NCBI RefSeq assembly: GCF_900111865.1 | Contig: NZ_FOJS01000016.1 | Span: 1 to 59,867 of the forward strand | Origin: Parageobacillus thermantarcticus | GTDB taxonomy: Bacteria > Bacillota > Bacilli > Bacillales > Anoxybacillaceae | Direction: 5' to 3' | DNA length: 59,867 bases | Shown: one piece after another, positions 24,683-35,091 of the stretch | Layout of the letters: each line of letters opens with the position of its first letter | How positions within the stretch are numbered: position 1 is the first letter of the stretch | Notes under the pieces: generated by a model | The model's input: the letters and a program-made list of their open reading frames with translations, nothing else | What the model was told of the DNA's origin: nothing | Database searches by the model: none | Translations under genes and position numbers: made by a program

Positions 24683-25876
24683 ATGTTTGACACGGTCGAA
24701 GAAGCGATTTATGAATTGATGCAAGGGAAAGTGATTATTGTGTGCGATGACGAGGATCGCGAAAACGAAGGCGATTTTGTCGCGCTGGCAGAAAAAGCGA
24801 CCCCGGAAGTCATTAATTTTATGATTAAATATGGCCGCGGCCTTGTTTGTGTTCCGATTACGGAAGAATTAGCAGATAAGCTTGGTTTGGAGCCAATGGT
24901 GAATCATAATACCGATTCTCACGGCACTGCTTTTACCGTTAGCGTTGATTATAAAGCAACGACAACCGGTATTAGCGCTTATGAACGGTCGATGACGATT
25001 CAAGCGCTGTTGGATCCGAACGCGAAAGCGAGCGATTTTAAGCGGCCTGGTCATGTGTTTCCGCTTGTCGCGAAAAAAGGCGGCGTATTGCGGCGCGCCG
25101 GCCATACGGAAGCGGCCGTCGATTTAGCGCGGCTTTGCGGGGCAAAACCAGCAGGTGTGATTTGCGAAATCATTAAAGAGGATGGCACGATGGCGCGCGT
25201 ACCCGATTTGCGGAAAATCGCTGATGAGTTTGATTTGAAAATGATCACGATTAAGGACTTAATCCAATATCGAAGTCGAAAAGAAAAATTGGTGAAGCGA
25301 GAAGTGGAAGTAACGCTTCCAACAGAGTTTGGCAAGTTTAAAGCGATTGGCTATACTAATGTTGTTGATGGAAAAGAACATGTGGCGTTAGTCAAAGGCG
25401 AAATCATCCCGGACGAACCGATTCTTGTCCGCGTTCATTCCGAGTGCCTAACAGGGGATGTGTTTGGCTCTTATCGCTGTGATTGCGGGCCGCAGCTTCA
25501 CGCGGCACTCCGCCAAATCGAAAAAGAAGGGCGCGGCGTTTTATTATATATGCGCCAAGAAGGGCGCGGCATCGGGCTAATCAACAAATTGCGCGCGTAT
25601 AAACTGCAAGAGCAAGGCTATGATACGGTGGAAGCAAATGAAAAACTTGGCTTTCCTGCCGATTTGCGCGACTATGGAATCGGCGCGCAAATTTTAAAAG
25701 ACCTTGGCGTGACGAAAATGCGACTGTTAACGAATAATCCGCGAAAAATCGCCGGATTAAAAGGGCACGGCCTCGAAGTAGTGGAGCGCGTTCCGCTGGA
25801 GATGCCAGTGAAAAAAGAAAATGAAAAATACTTGCGAACAAAATACGAAAAGCTAGGGCACATGTTGCATTTTTAA
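24683..25876 (+). CDS. ribBA: Bifunctional DHBP synthase/GTP cyclohydrolase II RibBA
   Basis: 397 residues. N-terminal 3,4-dihydroxy-2-butanone 4-phosphate synthase (1-200; [24 protein letters not shown]). C-terminal GTP cyclohydrolase II (205-397) with zinc cysteines in [19 protein letters not shown] and the [12 protein letters not shown] loop. It supplies both branches of riboflavin synthesis. GGGGGAACATGAA before ATG 24683. Confidence 0.95.
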   Translation: MFDTVEEAIYELMQGKVIIVCDDEDRENEGDFVALAEKATPEVINFMIKYGRGLVCVPITEELADKLGLEPMVNHNTDSHGTAFTVSVDYKATTTGISAYERSMTIQALLDPNAKASDFKRPGHVFPLVAKKGGVLRRAGHTEAAVDLARLCGAKPAGVICEIIKEDGTMARVPDLRKIADEFDLKMITIKDLIQYRSRKEKLVKREVEVTLPTEFGKFKAIGYTNVVDGKEHVALVKGEIIPDEPILVRVHSECLTGDVFGSYRCDCGPQLHAALRQIEKEGRGVLLYMRQEGRGIGLINKLRAYKLQEQGYDTVEANEKLGFPADLRDYGIGAQILKDLGVTKMRLLTNNPRKIAGLKGHGLEVVERVPLEMPVKKENEKYLRTKYEKLGHMLHF

Positions 25877-25947
25877 AATAAAGATGATATTTTCGCCTTC
25901 TTGTATTATGATGAATATGATGGGCGGAAAAGATGGGAGGATTTGCA

Positions 25948-26412
25948 ATGAAAGTAATCGAAGGAAATTTAGTCGGCACAGGATTAAAAATCGCCATTGT
26001 CGTTTCCCGTTTTAATGAATTTATTACAAGCAAGCTATTATCTGGCGCTCTCGACGGCCTCAAGCGTCATGGGGTCAATGAAAGCGATGTGGCGGTAGCG
26101 TGGGTGCCGGGAGCGTTTGAAATTCCGTTGTTAGCGAAAAAATTTGCCGAATCAAAGCAGTATGACGCCGTCATTGCGCTTGGCGCGGTTATTCGCGGAG
26201 CGACAAGCCATTACGATTACGTATGCAATGAAGTAGCAAAAGGAGTTTCCCACGCCTCGTTGTCAACAGGAACGCCGGTGATCTTTGGCGTATTAACGAC
26301 AGATACGATCGAACAGGCGATTGAACGCGCTGGCACAAAAGCGGGAAATAAAGGTTGGGAAGCAGCGGTAAGCGCGATTGAGATGGCGAATCTTCTGCGT
26401 TCGTTCGCTTAA
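25948..26412 (+). CDS. ribH: 6,7-dimethyl-8-ribityllumazine synthase
   Basis: 154 residues. Condenses the two branch products to lumazine; forms 60-subunit shells in Bacillus that enclose RibE. Motifs [20 protein letters not shown], and [17 protein letters not shown] with catalytic His. GGGAGGATTTGCA fixes ATG 25948. Last of the four core rib genes; the following ribT has its own promoter. Confidence 0.95.
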   Translation: MKVIEGNLVGTGLKIAIVVSRFNEFITSKLLSGALDGLKRHGVNESDVAVAWVPGAFEIPLLAKKFAESKQYDAVIALGAVIRGATSHYDYVCNEVAKGVSHASLSTGTPVIFGVLTTDTIEQAIERAGTKAGNKGWEAAVSAIEMANLLRSFA

Positions 26413-26436
26413 TTAGTGTAAAAACGCGCGGAAGAG

Positions 26437-26883
<447 letters not shown>

Positions 26884-26918
26884 AAGAGCTGCCGTCTATT
26901 GGTTCGGCAGCTCTTTAC
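26884..26918. terminator. Bidirectional terminator between ribT and the DUF309 gene
   Basis: AAAGAGCTGCCG, ten-base loop, CGGCAGCTCTTT; the loop holds the stop codon of the minus-strand gene. Confidence 0.88.
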
Positions 26919-27411
26919 TTTTTTTCTTCCGCTCACGCGCTGCGATCACATCAGAACGGTCGCGCAATTTATGTTTATGAATTAAAAAGACATCGTTCAT
27001 GTCGCTTGCTTTTCCCCAAGTAAGCCCGCGTTTATCGCATATCGCTTGACATATTTTCCGCAATGTTTCATCGCGAATAGGTAGATCGATGCTCTCATAT
27101 GCCCCGTTTTGCTCCATTCGTTCAATATAGCGTTCAAGCTGCTCGGAAAGCTGCTGTTCATCTAGTCCCAACTCGTGAACTGCTTTTTGTTCTTTTGCTA
27201 AAAGGGCTAGCGCTTTTCGCATCATGCGCAACGCTCCTTTTTGGTTGCCGCGACGATGATGGTATAGCGCCACAGCAATTTGAATGAGTACGACCCATAC
27301 TTTTTTGTAGCCGTTATTTTTCCAATGTTCTTCCAATATTTCGTGGCATTCAAAATAATCGCGGTCTGTATGGAAATGAATTAAATAGTGGATATATGCG
27401 TCAGGATACAT
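26896..27411 (-). CDS. ypuF: DUF309 family protein YpuF
   Basis: 171 residues. Helical DUF309 domain in the first 75 residues with conserved YFECHEILEEHWK and VLIQIAVALYHHRRGN. The rest is a basic tail ending KKKSKELPNQ. Function unknown; matches B. subtilis ypuF in place (between rib and scp genes, opposite strand) and length. Upstream it is divergent from scpA with about 130 bases between starts. Confidence 0.82.
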   Translation of the reverse strand: MYPDAYIHYLIHFHTDRDYFECHEILEEHWKNNGYKKVWVVLIQIAVALYHHRRGNQKGALRMMRKALALLAKEQKAVHELGLDEQQLSEQLERYIERMEQNGAYESIDLPIRDETLRKICQAICDKRGLTWGKASDMNDVFLIHKHKLRDRSDVIAARERKKKSKELPNQ

Positions 27412-27480
27412 CGTTTCACGCCTTTCTATTGTTGTATCCGTACTGCGTCAATTGTATCATATTAGACGTAAAAAATGGCT

Positions 27481-27508
27481 TGGACAACGTTGGCTAATCG
27501 TCTATACT
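27481..27508 (+). promoter_or_regulatory. SigA-type promoter for scpA
   Basis: TGGACA (27481-27486), 16 bases, TATACT (27503-27508), 33 bases before the scpA start. Confidence 0.6.
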
Positions 27509-27541
27509 TAACGATAGTGTGAAGAAAATGGTGGGATGAAC

Positions 27542-28306
27542 GTGCAATATAATGTGAAAATTGATGCGTTTGAAGGTCCGCTCGACCTTTTGTTGCATTT
27601 AATCAATCGTTATGAAATCGACATTTACGATATTCCTGTTGCGCAAATTACTGAGCAATATATGGCATATATTCATGCGATGCAGGAATTGCAGCTTGAT
27701 ATCGCAAGCGAATACTTAGTGATGGCGGCGACGCTTTTGGCGATCAAAAGCAAAATGTTGCTGCCGAAACATGAAGAAGAAATATTGGATGAAAATGTGG
27801 AACTGCCGGAAAGCGATCCGCGCGAAGAATTAATGCAGCGGTTGTTGGAATACAAAAAATATAAAGAAGCGGCGCAAACGCTGAAAAAAAAGGAAGAAGA
27901 ACGGGCGCTTTTATTTACAAAGCCCCCGAGCGATTTAAGCATGTATGTAGATGAAAAAGAAATGATGAAGCAGCCGCTTGATGTCAATGTGTACGATATG
28001 CTTGGCGCGCTTTCGAAATTGCTGCGCCGCAAAAAATTGCAAAAACCGCTTCATACGAAAATTACCCGTCAAGATATTTCGATTGAAAAGAGGATGGAGG
28101 AAATTTTGGAGGAACTAAGCCGTACGAAAACGAGAAAAAATTTTTATGATTTATTTCCGTATTACGACCGCGGATATATTGTCGTGACATTTTTGGCGAT
28201 TTTAGAACTGCTGAAAAAAAACGAGATTATTATCGAACAAGAACGGAATTTTGCCGATATTTTCATCTCTCGCAACGAAAGGATGGAGCAGCATGGAGAT
28301 GAGTGA
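27542..28306 (+). CDS. scpA: Segregation and condensation protein A
   Basis: 254 residues. Kleisin subunit that closes the SMC ring and condenses the nucleoid. N-terminal [22 protein letters not shown], helix with [22 protein letters not shown], acidic linker, and C-terminal winged helix ([12 protein letters not shown]). GTG 27542 is chosen over ATG 27536: GGTGGG touches the ATG but is six bases from the GTG, and the B. subtilis alignment begins there. Overlaps scpB by 14 bases. Confidence 0.93.
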   Translation: MQYNVKIDAFEGPLDLLLHLINRYEIDIYDIPVAQITEQYMAYIHAMQELQLDIASEYLVMAATLLAIKSKMLLPKHEEEILDENVELPESDPREELMQRLLEYKKYKEAAQTLKKKEEERALLFTKPPSDLSMYVDEKEMMKQPLDVNVYDMLGALSKLLRRKKLQKPLHTKITRQDISIEKRMEEILEELSRTKTRKNFYDLFPYYDRGYIVVTFLAILELLKKNEIIIEQERNFADIFISRNERMEQHGDE

Positions 28307-28883
28307 ATATAAAGCGATCGTCGAAGGACTGTTGTTCGCTGCCGGCGATGAGGGGCTATCGCTTCAGCAAATCGCCGCAGTGTTGGAAGTGGAAGAAGAA
28401 CAGGCGCGGGCGATTATTCATATGCTAAAGGACGAGTATGATCAGCAAAAGCGCGGCATTCAGTTGATTGAATTGGCGGGAGTCTTTCAGTTGGCGACAA
28501 GAAAAGAACATGCCCCGTATTTAAAAAAGCTTGTTGAATCGCCTAGTTCGACTTCGTTGTCGCAAGCGGCGCTCGAAACGCTGGCGATCATCGCTTATCG
28601 CCAGCCGATTACAAGGGCGGAGATTGAAGAAATTCGCGGGGTGAAAAGCGATAAACCGATCCAGACGTTAATTGCTAAAGCGCTGATAAAAGAAGTCGGA
28701 CGCGCGGAAGGAACGGGGCGGCCGATTTTGTATGGCACGACGAAGGAGTTTTTGGACTACTTCGGTTTAAAAACGTTAGAGGAATTGCCGCCGCTTCCGG
28801 AATTGCAAGAGGACGACGAGCTAGAAAAGGAAGCTGATTTATTTTTTGAAAAATTTGAAGAAAATTTTAACGAATCAACATGA
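28293..28883 (+). CDS. scpB: Segregation and condensation protein B
   Basis: 196 residues. Tandem winged-helix partner that binds ScpA in the SMC-ScpAB complex. Signature [20 protein letters not shown] (about 93-112), [12 protein letters not shown] and [17 protein letters not shown] 28293 or 28299; AAAGGATGGAG is upstream of both. Acidic C-terminal tail. Confidence 0.93.
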   Translation: MEMSEYKAIVEGLLFAAGDEGLSLQQIAAVLEVEEEQARAIIHMLKDEYDQQKRGIQLIELAGVFQLATRKEHAPYLKKLVESPSSTSLSQAALETLAIIAYRQPITRAEIEEIRGVKSDKPIQTLIAKALIKEVGRAEGTGRPILYGTTKEFLDYFGLKTLEELPPLPELQEDDELEKEADLFFEKFEENFNEST

Positions 28884-28943
28884 TTATGGTAAGATAGGAG
28901 TAACTTTATATTGCGTTTTTGGCACGGATAAGGGGGCGATTGT

Positions 28944-29363
28944 ATGCGGATTTGCCGCTTGCAAGGATATGAACTGGAAAAATCGCAGCCAAATACGTTT
29001 GAAGATTATTTCAACCGTTCAGAAGTAACGTTTTGCGAAGACGGGGACGAAAAAACGCTCTACGTTCTATATTTGCGCCATTTTGAGGAGTCGCTTTCAT
29101 CGTTTACGCCGTATGAGCAAAATCCGCTTTTCACCGTTTCGGGGCGCGACGTCTATTTCCGCGATATCGTCGCTTTCGTATGCTTATTGCAAAATCCAAG
29201 TTTTCGCCACCGCAAGCGCGTGTACATTAACGAGGAGGAGGAATTTCGTCGCTATTTTGCGCATATGGAGTTTACGAAGCTTCCAGACGTCTTTGCGGAA
29301 CTGGAAGCGAAAGGGGAATACCGTTTAACATCACCGCTTCTTTTTATTCGCCAGCCATCTTAA
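28944..29363 (+). CDS. Uncharacterised 139-residue protein between scpB and ypuI
   Basis: AAGGGGGCGATTGT precedes ATG 28944. No signal peptide or membrane segment. The sequence is rich in Phe, Tyr, Arg and Glu (FEDYFNRSEVTFCEDGDE, LYLRHFEESLSSF) and looks like a compact soluble domain. I do not recognise a family, and I do not recall a B. subtilis gene at this point of the otherwise conserved order. Probably cotranscribed with ypuI, 22 bases downstream, and lies 60 bases after scpB without an intervening terminator. Confidence 0.75.
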   Translation: MRICRLQGYELEKSQPNTFEDYFNRSEVTFCEDGDEKTLYVLYLRHFEESLSSFTPYEQNPLFTVSGRDVYFRDIVAFVCLLQNPSFRHRKRVYINEEEEFRRYFAHMEFTKLPDVFAELEAKGEYRLTSPLLFIRQPS

Positions 29364-29385
29364 CCGGTATGGGGGTTTTGGAATA

Positions 29386-29877
29386 ATGGGAAATTCAATG
29401 GTTTGGAATCAAACGAAACAAGTAGAAACGTTTTTGCAAAAAGCCTTCCGGACGATTTCCGATTATTTAAACGAAGCAACGTTGACGAAACTGCTCGAAG
29501 AACGGGAAGGAGTGGACAAATCGTATTGCGAATTATTGCTTGCGAATTTACGGCGCCTCGTTGTATATTGTGAAGAAGGGCTTGAGGCGTGCCGCATCGT
29601 TTTGAATGAGGAGCCGTTTCGCAAAACAGCAGCGGAAAAGGTGCTGTATCGCGTTTACCATTTATGCATTGCCGAATATTTTACCCCGAAAAATGACGTA
29701 TGGTACGAAGATAGCCGTTCCGCTTATACGGGACGCAATTCGCTTAAATTTCGGCAAACTCCCCCGCCTTCGTTGCAAGCTTTGCTGTTGTCCCTTGAAA
29801 GTGAGTTTCAGACGATTCGCGAAGAGCTGGAGTTTTATGAAACCGACTATCGCACAAAAATGATTCAATCAAAATAA
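29386..29877 (+). CDS. ypuI: YpuI-like protein (DUF3907)
   Basis: 163 residues, soluble and helical. Strongly conserved central stretch RLVVYCEEGLEACRIVL and FRKAAAEK-like FRKTAAEKVLYRVYH, then DVWYEDSRSAYTGRNS and ETDYRTKM near the end, as in B. subtilis YpuI. Function unknown. Start ATG 29386 is ten bases from GGGGG; ATG 29398 is an alternative. Closed by a terminator. Confidence 0.85.
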   Translation: MGNSMVWNQTKQVETFLQKAFRTISDYLNEATLTKLLEEREGVDKSYCELLLANLRRLVVYCEEGLEACRIVLNEEPFRKTAAEKVLYRVYHLCIAEYFTPKNDVWYEDSRSAYTGRNSLKFRQTPPPSLQALLLSLESEFQTIREELEFYETDYRTKMIQSK

Positions 29878-29879
29878 AC

Positions 29880-29912
29880 GAAAGCTGCCCCGAGTACGGG
29901 CAGCTTTTTTGC
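29880..29912. terminator. Terminator between ypuI and the DUF2935 gene
   Basis: AAGCTGCCC, loop CGAGTAC, GGGCAGCTT, then T run on the plus strand; only weakly suited to the minus strand. Confidence 0.87.
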
Positions 29913-29918
29913 TGTCCA

Positions 29919-30725
29919 TTATTCAGTCCGAGTCTTCGTCGGGTCGCAGGCTGGCGGATTGATTTCATTTGTCGTTTCCGCCAATTTGTGCAAGTAATAG
30001 CATTCCTCCCGAGCCATATGATCGGCCATAAGCGGTGTTAATACACCAAGCACCTCTTTGTTTAACCCCATTTCTTCTAACTCGTGCAGAAAGCTTTGGA
30101 AAATCACCATTTCTAATTGAATGTCGCGGTGAAAGCGGCGTAAAGCGGGGAAATCGTGTACGTTTGTCCGTAAATATCCCGCCATTTCCACCGCTTTTAA
30201 GTAAAAATCTTCCCACTCTTTTGTAAACGTGTGGCTTTGTTCTTTTAAGTTTTTTTCACTATTGTCGAGTCGGTCATGGATGGAGCCGGCGTGTCCGGCA
30301 GCATCCAGCAGCCATAATAAATCATGATGAAGCGGGTGAACGCCGGGTGGCCGCTTTCCTCGCGCGTAATAGCCGGCAAGGCGCAGCCATTCGTCCAATT
30401 CGTTTACCATATGGTTGACGAAAGTAGGAGGAAGAGAAAAGCTAATTTTTTCGGTCAAAAGCCGCTTTAACAAATGAAGTTTAAATGCCCGCAGCTGTTC
30501 CCCCGCCTCTTTTCCCCGTTGAACGAGAGCCGTCCATGGCCATGATCCCGGTCGACGGGCGCTTTCCAACAATTCATCAAATACGTGAATGAATTGTTGC
30601 GCCTGTTCGATTTCCGCCTTTTCTTTTTCTGCCAAAGATTCGAGAATGAATCGGCAATGATCGCCAAAAATTTGCATCCAAAAGCGCATTTCCCACAGCG
30701 CTTCTTGTTCTAATGTTTTTTTCAT
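29919..30725 (-). CDS. DUF2935 metal-binding helical-bundle protein
   Basis: 268 residues, two ferritin-like four-helix repeats. Conserved motifs with candidate metal ligands occur in each half: LWEMRFWMQIFGDHCRFI (about 10-27) and later FYLKAVEM to LADHMAREECYYLHKL near 240. DUF2935 proteins are thought to bind manganese or iron. GGGGTGAGAAGC precedes ATG 30725. Divergent from the superoxide dismutase gene, an attractive functional neighbour for a metal-binding protein, but a shared role is only inferred. Confidence 0.8.
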   Translation of the reverse strand: MKKTLEQEALWEMRFWMQIFGDHCRFILESLAEKEKAEIEQAQQFIHVFDELLESARRPGSWPWTALVQRGKEAGEQLRAFKLHLLKRLLTEKISFSLPPTFVNHMVNELDEWLRLAGYYARGKRPPGVHPLHHDLLWLLDAAGHAGSIHDRLDNSEKNLKEQSHTFTKEWEDFYLKAVEMAGYLRTNVHDFPALRRFHRDIQLEMVIFQSFLHELEEMGLNKEVLGVLTPLMADHMAREECYYLHKLAETTNEINPPACDPTKTRTE

Positions 30726-30787
30726 TTGCTTCTCACCCCGATTTTATATGTATGAACACAAAGGAAATTGGGTGAATGCGGACAAGA

Positions 30788-30815
30788 ACGATTTTTGGGC
30801 AGCTGGCATACGATA
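30788..30815 (+). promoter_or_regulatory. SigK-like promoter before the superoxide dismutase gene
   Basis: AC (30788-30789), 17 bases, CATACGATA (30807-30815), matching AC-N16/17-CATANNNTA exactly, 32 bases before the start codon. A motif this short can occur by chance about once in tens of kilobases. Confidence 0.4.
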
Positions 30816-30847
30816 TATGGGTACAAAGAAAGGGGAGGTTTTTCAAA

Positions 30848-31759
30848 ATGGGCGAACGAGAATTATTTCAGCAATATGTGAAGGAAGTCAGCGAATGGGG
30901 AACGCAAGTCGAACAAATTTTGCGGCAACGGGATGATGGAATGGCCCATCGCGATATTGCAACATTGCTTTCCTATATCGACAAACACGAAGGGGAATGG
31001 ACGGAAGCTGACATTTATGATCTTCAGCGCATGGTTGATGAAGCGTATGAAAAAGCGACAGCGATTCTAGCAAACGAGCCATTGGCTGACGAAGGTGAAG
31101 AAATCGGTGAGGAAGGAGAGCGGAGCCAAACCTATATAGCAGCGGGCAGGCACGTTCTTCCGCCGCTTCCCTACAGTTACGACGCGCTCGAGCCGCATAT
31201 TTCCAAAGAAATAATGCAGCTGCACCACACAAAACACCATCAAAGTTATGTGGATGGATTGAATAAAGCGGAAAAAATGATGAAAAAAGCGCGCGAAACA
31301 AACAACTATGAATGGCTGAAACATTGGGAGCGGGAAGCGGCGTTTCACGGTTCCGGGCATTATTTGCACACGATTTTTTGGAATAATATGCATCCAAAAG
31401 GCGGCGGAGAACCGAGCGGCGAGCTGCTGGAACAAATAAAGCGCGATTTTGGAAGTTTTGAACGGTTTAAGCGCCATTTTACCGAGGCGGCAAAAAGCGT
31501 CGAAGGAGTCGGCTGGTCGTTGCTCGTTTGGGCGCCGCGGTCGCACCGCTTAGAAATTTTGCAGACGGAAAAACATCAACTCATGACACAGTGGGATACG
31601 ATTCCGCTTCTTGTGTTGGACGTTTGGGAGCATGCCTATTATTTGCAATATAAAAGCGACCGCGCCGCATATATTAACAGCTGGTGGAATGTTGTCCACT
31701 GGCGCGACGTGGAAGAGCGGTTTGCGCAAGCGAAAAAGCTACGCTGGAAACCGTTTTGA
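30848..31759 (+). CDS. Fe/Mn superoxide dismutase with N-terminal extension
   Basis: 303 residues. The dismutase domain begins near residue 98 (LPPLPYSYDALEPHIS) and holds all four metal ligands: His in MQLHHTKHHQSYVDG, His in FHGSGHYLHTIFWNN, Asp and His in VLDVWEHAYYLQYK. The first 95 or so residues are an acidic helical extension (ELFQQYVKEVSEWG, LLSYIDKHEGEW, EGEEIGEEGE) absent from ordinary SodA, resembling B. subtilis SodF. GGGGAGG at nine bases fixes ATG 30848. Metal choice cannot be told from sequence alone. Confidence 0.87.
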   Translation: MGERELFQQYVKEVSEWGTQVEQILRQRDDGMAHRDIATLLSYIDKHEGEWTEADIYDLQRMVDEAYEKATAILANEPLADEGEEIGEEGERSQTYIAAGRHVLPPLPYSYDALEPHISKEIMQLHHTKHHQSYVDGLNKAEKMMKKARETNNYEWLKHWEREAAFHGSGHYLHTIFWNNMHPKGGGEPSGELLEQIKRDFGSFERFKRHFTEAAKSVEGVGWSLLVWAPRSHRLEILQTEKHQLMTQWDTIPLLVLDVWEHAYYLQYKSDRAAYINSWWNVVHWRDVEERFAQAKKLRWKPF

Positions 31760-31882
31760 TGAAAGGCGAAGGAAATGTTCCTTCGTCTATTATGTTTTCG
31801 GTTGTTTTCGTTTTTGCAACAATCCGCCACTTTGAAGATCGGATTATGCAGCCGTGACTGCGGCAACTTGTACATTTTACGA

Positions 31883-31910
31883 TCATATCTGTTTGTTTGG
31901 TGCATACACT
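31883..31910 (+). promoter_or_regulatory. SigE-type promoter for dacB-spmA-spmB
   Basis: TCATATC (31883-31889), 13 bases, CATACACT (31903-31910), 32 bases before dacB. Same architecture as the spoIIM promoter. Confidence 0.7.
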
Positions 31911-31941
31911 TGTACAAAAGAGCAAAAGGGATGGAGATTAC

Positions 31942-33081
31942 ATGAAGCTATGGAAACTAATTGCACTGTTTCTTGCAGCGATGACGGTGTTTTTTTCATG
32001 TATTCCGGATCAGGTGAAGGCAGTGGGTGGAGTGAGTGCACAAAGCGCGATTTTAATGGAACAGCATTCGGGGCGCGTATTGTTTGAAAAAGACGCGCAT
32101 ACGAAGCGGCGCATTGCCAGCATTACCAAAATTATGACGGCGATTTTAGCGATCGAATCAGGAAAAATGGATGATACGGTGACAGTAAGCGCCCGCGCTG
32201 TCCGTGCAGAAGGTTCGTCGATTTATTTAAAGGAAGGGGAAAAAATAAAGCTTCGTGATCTCGTCTACGGGCTGATGCTTCGTTCAGGAAACGACGCGGC
32301 GGTGGCGATTGCCGAACATGTTGGCGGCAGTGTCGAAGGGTTTGTGTTTTTAATGAATCAAAAAGCGGCGGAAATCGGCATGCGCAATACCGAGTTTGCC
32401 AATCCGCACGGATTAGATGATGCGGAAAACCATTATTCTACGGCTTACGACATGGCGCTGCTTATGCAATATGCGATGAAAAATAAAGAATTTCGAAAAA
32501 TTTCCGGAACGAAAGTGTATCGTGCACCTAATCCCGGAGAAAAATGGGATCGGGTCTGGCGGAATAAAAATAAGCTGCTGACGAATTTATATGAATATTG
32601 CACAGGAGGAAAAACCGGCTATACAAAACGGGCGAAACGAACGCTTGTGACGACCGCTTCCAAAGGCGGTCTCGATTTAATCGCGGTGACATTGGACGCA
32701 CCCGATGATTGGAACGATCATATTGCCATGTACGAATACGGTTTTCAACATTATATCATTGCCAAAGTGGACCGAAAACGCATGGTAAAAAAAATTCGCG
32801 ATCCCTTTTACCGCGAAAACATTCAAGCAAGCCGCGCTTTGCGGTATCCTGTGACTGAAGAAGAAATGAAAGATTTGCGTGTAAAAATTCATCTTCTCCG
32901 TCCGGACAAGGAGTGGAAGAAAGACGAAAGCCGCATTCCGTCGATCGTTGGAAAAGCGATGCTTTACTTGGGGGAAAAAGCGGTCGATGAAGTTCCGCTT
33001 TTGTATAAAAAGAGTACAAGCAAGGGGGAACGTCCGATTTGGAACGCATTTCATTTTTTAGGTGTGGGAAACGATGGTTAA
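31942..33081 (+). CDS. dacB: Sporulation D-alanyl-D-alanine carboxypeptidase DacB
   Basis: 379 residues. Mother-cell penicillin-binding protein 5* that trims cortex peptides and sets cross-linking. Signal peptide (1-27). Active site SITK in [16 protein letters not shown] in [11 protein letters not shown] in [29 protein letters not shown] precedes ATG 31942. First gene of a sporulation operon with spmA, spmB, as in B. subtilis; its last codons overlap the spmA start. Confidence 0.93.
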   Translation: MKLWKLIALFLAAMTVFFSCIPDQVKAVGGVSAQSAILMEQHSGRVLFEKDAHTKRRIASITKIMTAILAIESGKMDDTVTVSARAVRAEGSSIYLKEGEKIKLRDLVYGLMLRSGNDAAVAIAEHVGGSVEGFVFLMNQKAAEIGMRNTEFANPHGLDDAENHYSTAYDMALLMQYAMKNKEFRKISGTKVYRAPNPGEKWDRVWRNKNKLLTNLYEYCTGGKTGYTKRAKRTLVTTASKGGLDLIAVTLDAPDDWNDHIAMYEYGFQHYIIAKVDRKRMVKKIRDPFYRENIQASRALRYPVTEEEMKDLRVKIHLLRPDKEWKKDESRIPSIVGKAMLYLGEKAVDEVPLLYKKSTSKGERPIWNAFHFLGVGNDG

Positions 33082-33670
33082 TCTTATTTGGGTAGCGATG
33101 GCCGTTGTTGGCATCGCTTTTGCGATGATGAGCGGCACGATGAATAAAGTGAATGAAGCGATTTTTCAAAGCGCGAAAGAAGCGGTCACCATCAGCATCG
33201 GCATGATCAGCATTTTGGTGTTTTGGCTTGGATTGATGAAAATCGCCGAAGAAGCCGGTCTTCTCAAGAGGCTTGCCGCTTTGTTCAAACCGCTTGTCCG
33301 CCGCCTCTTTCCAGAAGTGCCGCCAAACCATCCCGCGCTTGGCTATATCGTTTCCAACATGGTTGCCAATATGTTTGGGCTTGGAAGCGCTGCAACCCCA
33401 ATGGGGATTAAGGCGATGGAAGAATTAAAAAAGCTTAATAGCCATCAAGAGGAAGCAAGCCGTTCGATGATCACGTTTTTAGCGATCAATACATCAAGCA
33501 TCACCCTTATTCCGGCGACGGTTATTTCGATTCGCATGACATACGGGTCGGCAGCGCCCGGAGAAATTATCGGCACGACGCTTGTCGCTTCGACGATTTC
33601 AACGATTGGCGCGGTCTGTATTGATCGTTATTATTATTGGAAGAGAACGCGGAAAGGCGGGAAGCGGTAA
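33074..33670 (+). CDS. spmA: Spore maturation protein A
   Basis: 198 residues, nucleoside-recognition (Gate) domain membrane protein with about five helices. With SpmB it is needed for full core dehydration and heat resistance. The conserved stretch [20 protein letters not shown] (about 96-115) is plain. Overlaps dacB by eight bases and shares one base (TAATG) with spmB, showing tight coupling. Confidence 0.92.
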   Translation: MVNLIWVAMAVVGIAFAMMSGTMNKVNEAIFQSAKEAVTISIGMISILVFWLGLMKIAEEAGLLKRLAALFKPLVRRLFPEVPPNHPALGYIVSNMVANMFGLGSAATPMGIKAMEELKKLNSHQEEASRSMITFLAINTSSITLIPATVISIRMTYGSAAPGEIIGTTLVASTISTIGAVCIDRYYYWKRTRKGGKR

Positions 33671-34203
33671 TGGCGTTCATTCAGCTCCTTTCTACTTGGC
33701 TTATTCCAATCACCATCGCGTTTATTCTTTTATATGGAACCGTAAAAAAGGTGCCAACTTATGAAGCGTTTGTCGAAGGTGGGAAAGAAGGCATTCAAAT
33801 CGCCTTTTCCGTTATTCCGTACTTAGTCGGCATGCTTGTTTCGATTTCGATTTTTCGCGCGTCAGGTGCGTTAGATTACATAATGAATGGAATCAAGCCG
33901 ATTGCTGATGCGATTGGCCTTCCGGCGGAGGTGGTGCCACTGGCGGTGGTGCGCACGATTTCCGGCACCGCCGCGCTTGGCATGACGACCGATTTGATCG
34001 CTACATATGGGCCGGATTCGTTCATTGGCAGGCTCGCGTCCACGATACAAGGCAGTACGGAAACGACATTGTATGTGTTAACCGTTTATTTCGGCGCGGT
34101 TGGCATCAAAAAGATGGGAGATGCGTTGAAAGTCGGGATTTTAGCGGATATTCTCAGCTTTATCGTTTCCTTTTTTATTGTGCTGCTTATCTTTGGAAGA
34201 TAA
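33670..34203 (+). CDS. spmB: Spore maturation protein B
   Basis: 177 residues, four or more membrane helices, Gate domain homologue of SpmA. Conserved VRTISGTAALGMTTDLIATY and STETTLYVLTVYFGAVG. The ATG overlaps the spmA stop. Ends the dacB operon at a strong terminator. Confidence 0.92.
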   Translation: MAFIQLLSTWLIPITIAFILLYGTVKKVPTYEAFVEGGKEGIQIAFSVIPYLVGMLVSISIFRASGALDYIMNGIKPIADAIGLPAEVVPLAVVRTISGTAALGMTTDLIATYGPDSFIGRLASTIQGSTETTLYVLTVYFGAVGIKKMGDALKVGILADILSFIVSFFIVLLIFGR

Positions 34204-34204
34204 T

Positions 34205-34231
34205 CCGCCTATCGTTAGGCGGCTTTTTTTA
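34205..34231 (+). terminator. Terminator after spmB
   Basis: CCGCCTA, loop TCGT, TAGGCGG, then seven T after a C. Confidence 0.92.
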
Positions 34232-34359
34232 TTTTTATCGTTTTTTATCGGCATAGTTTTATATTTGTCGAAAAAAGGCGAGTATGATAAAAATAGTGAG
34301 AGAGTATGCTTGTATCTTTTGAAGTGAAAGAGTAAGATGATGAAAGAGGTGAAACAGTG

Positions 34360-35091
34360 ATGGAACGTTTGCAAAAAGTGATTGCCCGTGCCGGAATTGC
34401 ATCAAGGCGGAAAGCAGAACAACTTATATTACAAGGAAAAGTAAAGGTAAACGGGAAAGTCGTTACTGAACTTGGCGTGAAAGTCAGTCCGCGCGATAAA
34501 GTGGAAGTAGATGGAATACCGGTAGAAAAAGAGGAGCCGGTATATTATCTTTTTTATAAGCCGCGCGGGGTGATTTCGAGCGTAAAAGACGATAAAGGTC
34601 GGAAAGTCGTCACCGATTTTTTTAAAGATGTCGATAAACGCATTTACCCAATTGGCCGTCTCGATTATGATACGTCAGGAATTCTTTTGCTCACCAACGA
34701 TGGGGATTTTGCCAATTTGTTAATGCATCCTCGTTATGAAATCGAAAAAGTATATATCGCAAAAGTGAAAAAAATTCCGACGTTCAAGCAATTAAAACAG
34801 CTCGAAAAAGGAATTATGCTCGAAGACGGCATGACCGCGCCGGCAAAAGTAAAGATGCTTTCGCACAATAAACAAAAACAAACAGCGATTATTGAAATTC
34901 GCATTCATGAAGGACGAAACCGCCAAGTGCGCCGCATGTTTGAGGCAATTGGCTGCAATGTGATGAAATTGAAGCGGGAGCGATACGCTTTTCTCGATTT
35001 GAAAGGGTTAAATCCCGGCGAATATCGCGAACTTACGCCGCATGAAGTAAAACAGTTGCGCGCGCTCGCGTTATCGGGTGGCGGAAAATAA
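34360..35091 (+). CDS. rluB: 23S rRNA pseudouridine synthase RluB
   Basis: 243 residues. Isomerises U2605 (E. coli numbering) of 23S rRNA. N-terminal S4 RNA-binding domain (1-60, RLQKVIARAGIASRRKAEQ). Catalytic domain with the active Asp in IGRLDYDTSGILLLT (about residue 107) and the RNRQVRRMFEAIG signature. ATG 34360 is preferred to GTG 34357, as GAGGTG then sits eight bases away. Corresponds to ypuL ahead of resA in B. subtilis. Confidence 0.92.
   Translation: MERLQKVIARAGIASRRKAEQLILQGKVKVNGKVVTELGVKVSPRDKVEVDGIPVEKEEPVYYLFYKPRGVISSVKDDKGRKVVTDFFKDVDKRIYPIGRLDYDTSGILLLTNDGDFANLLMHPRYEIEKVYIAKVKKIPTFKQLKQLEKGIMLEDGMTAPAKVKMLSHNKQKQTAIIEIRIHEGRNRQVRRMFEAIGCNVMKLKRERYAFLDLKGLNPGEYRELTPHEVKQLRALALSGGGK

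Noticed and set aside
34266-34272. Perfect Spo0A-type heptamer TGTCGAA upstream of rluB
   Set aside because: Seven fixed bases are expected several times by chance in 60 kb on two strands, and rluB has no known sporulation control.
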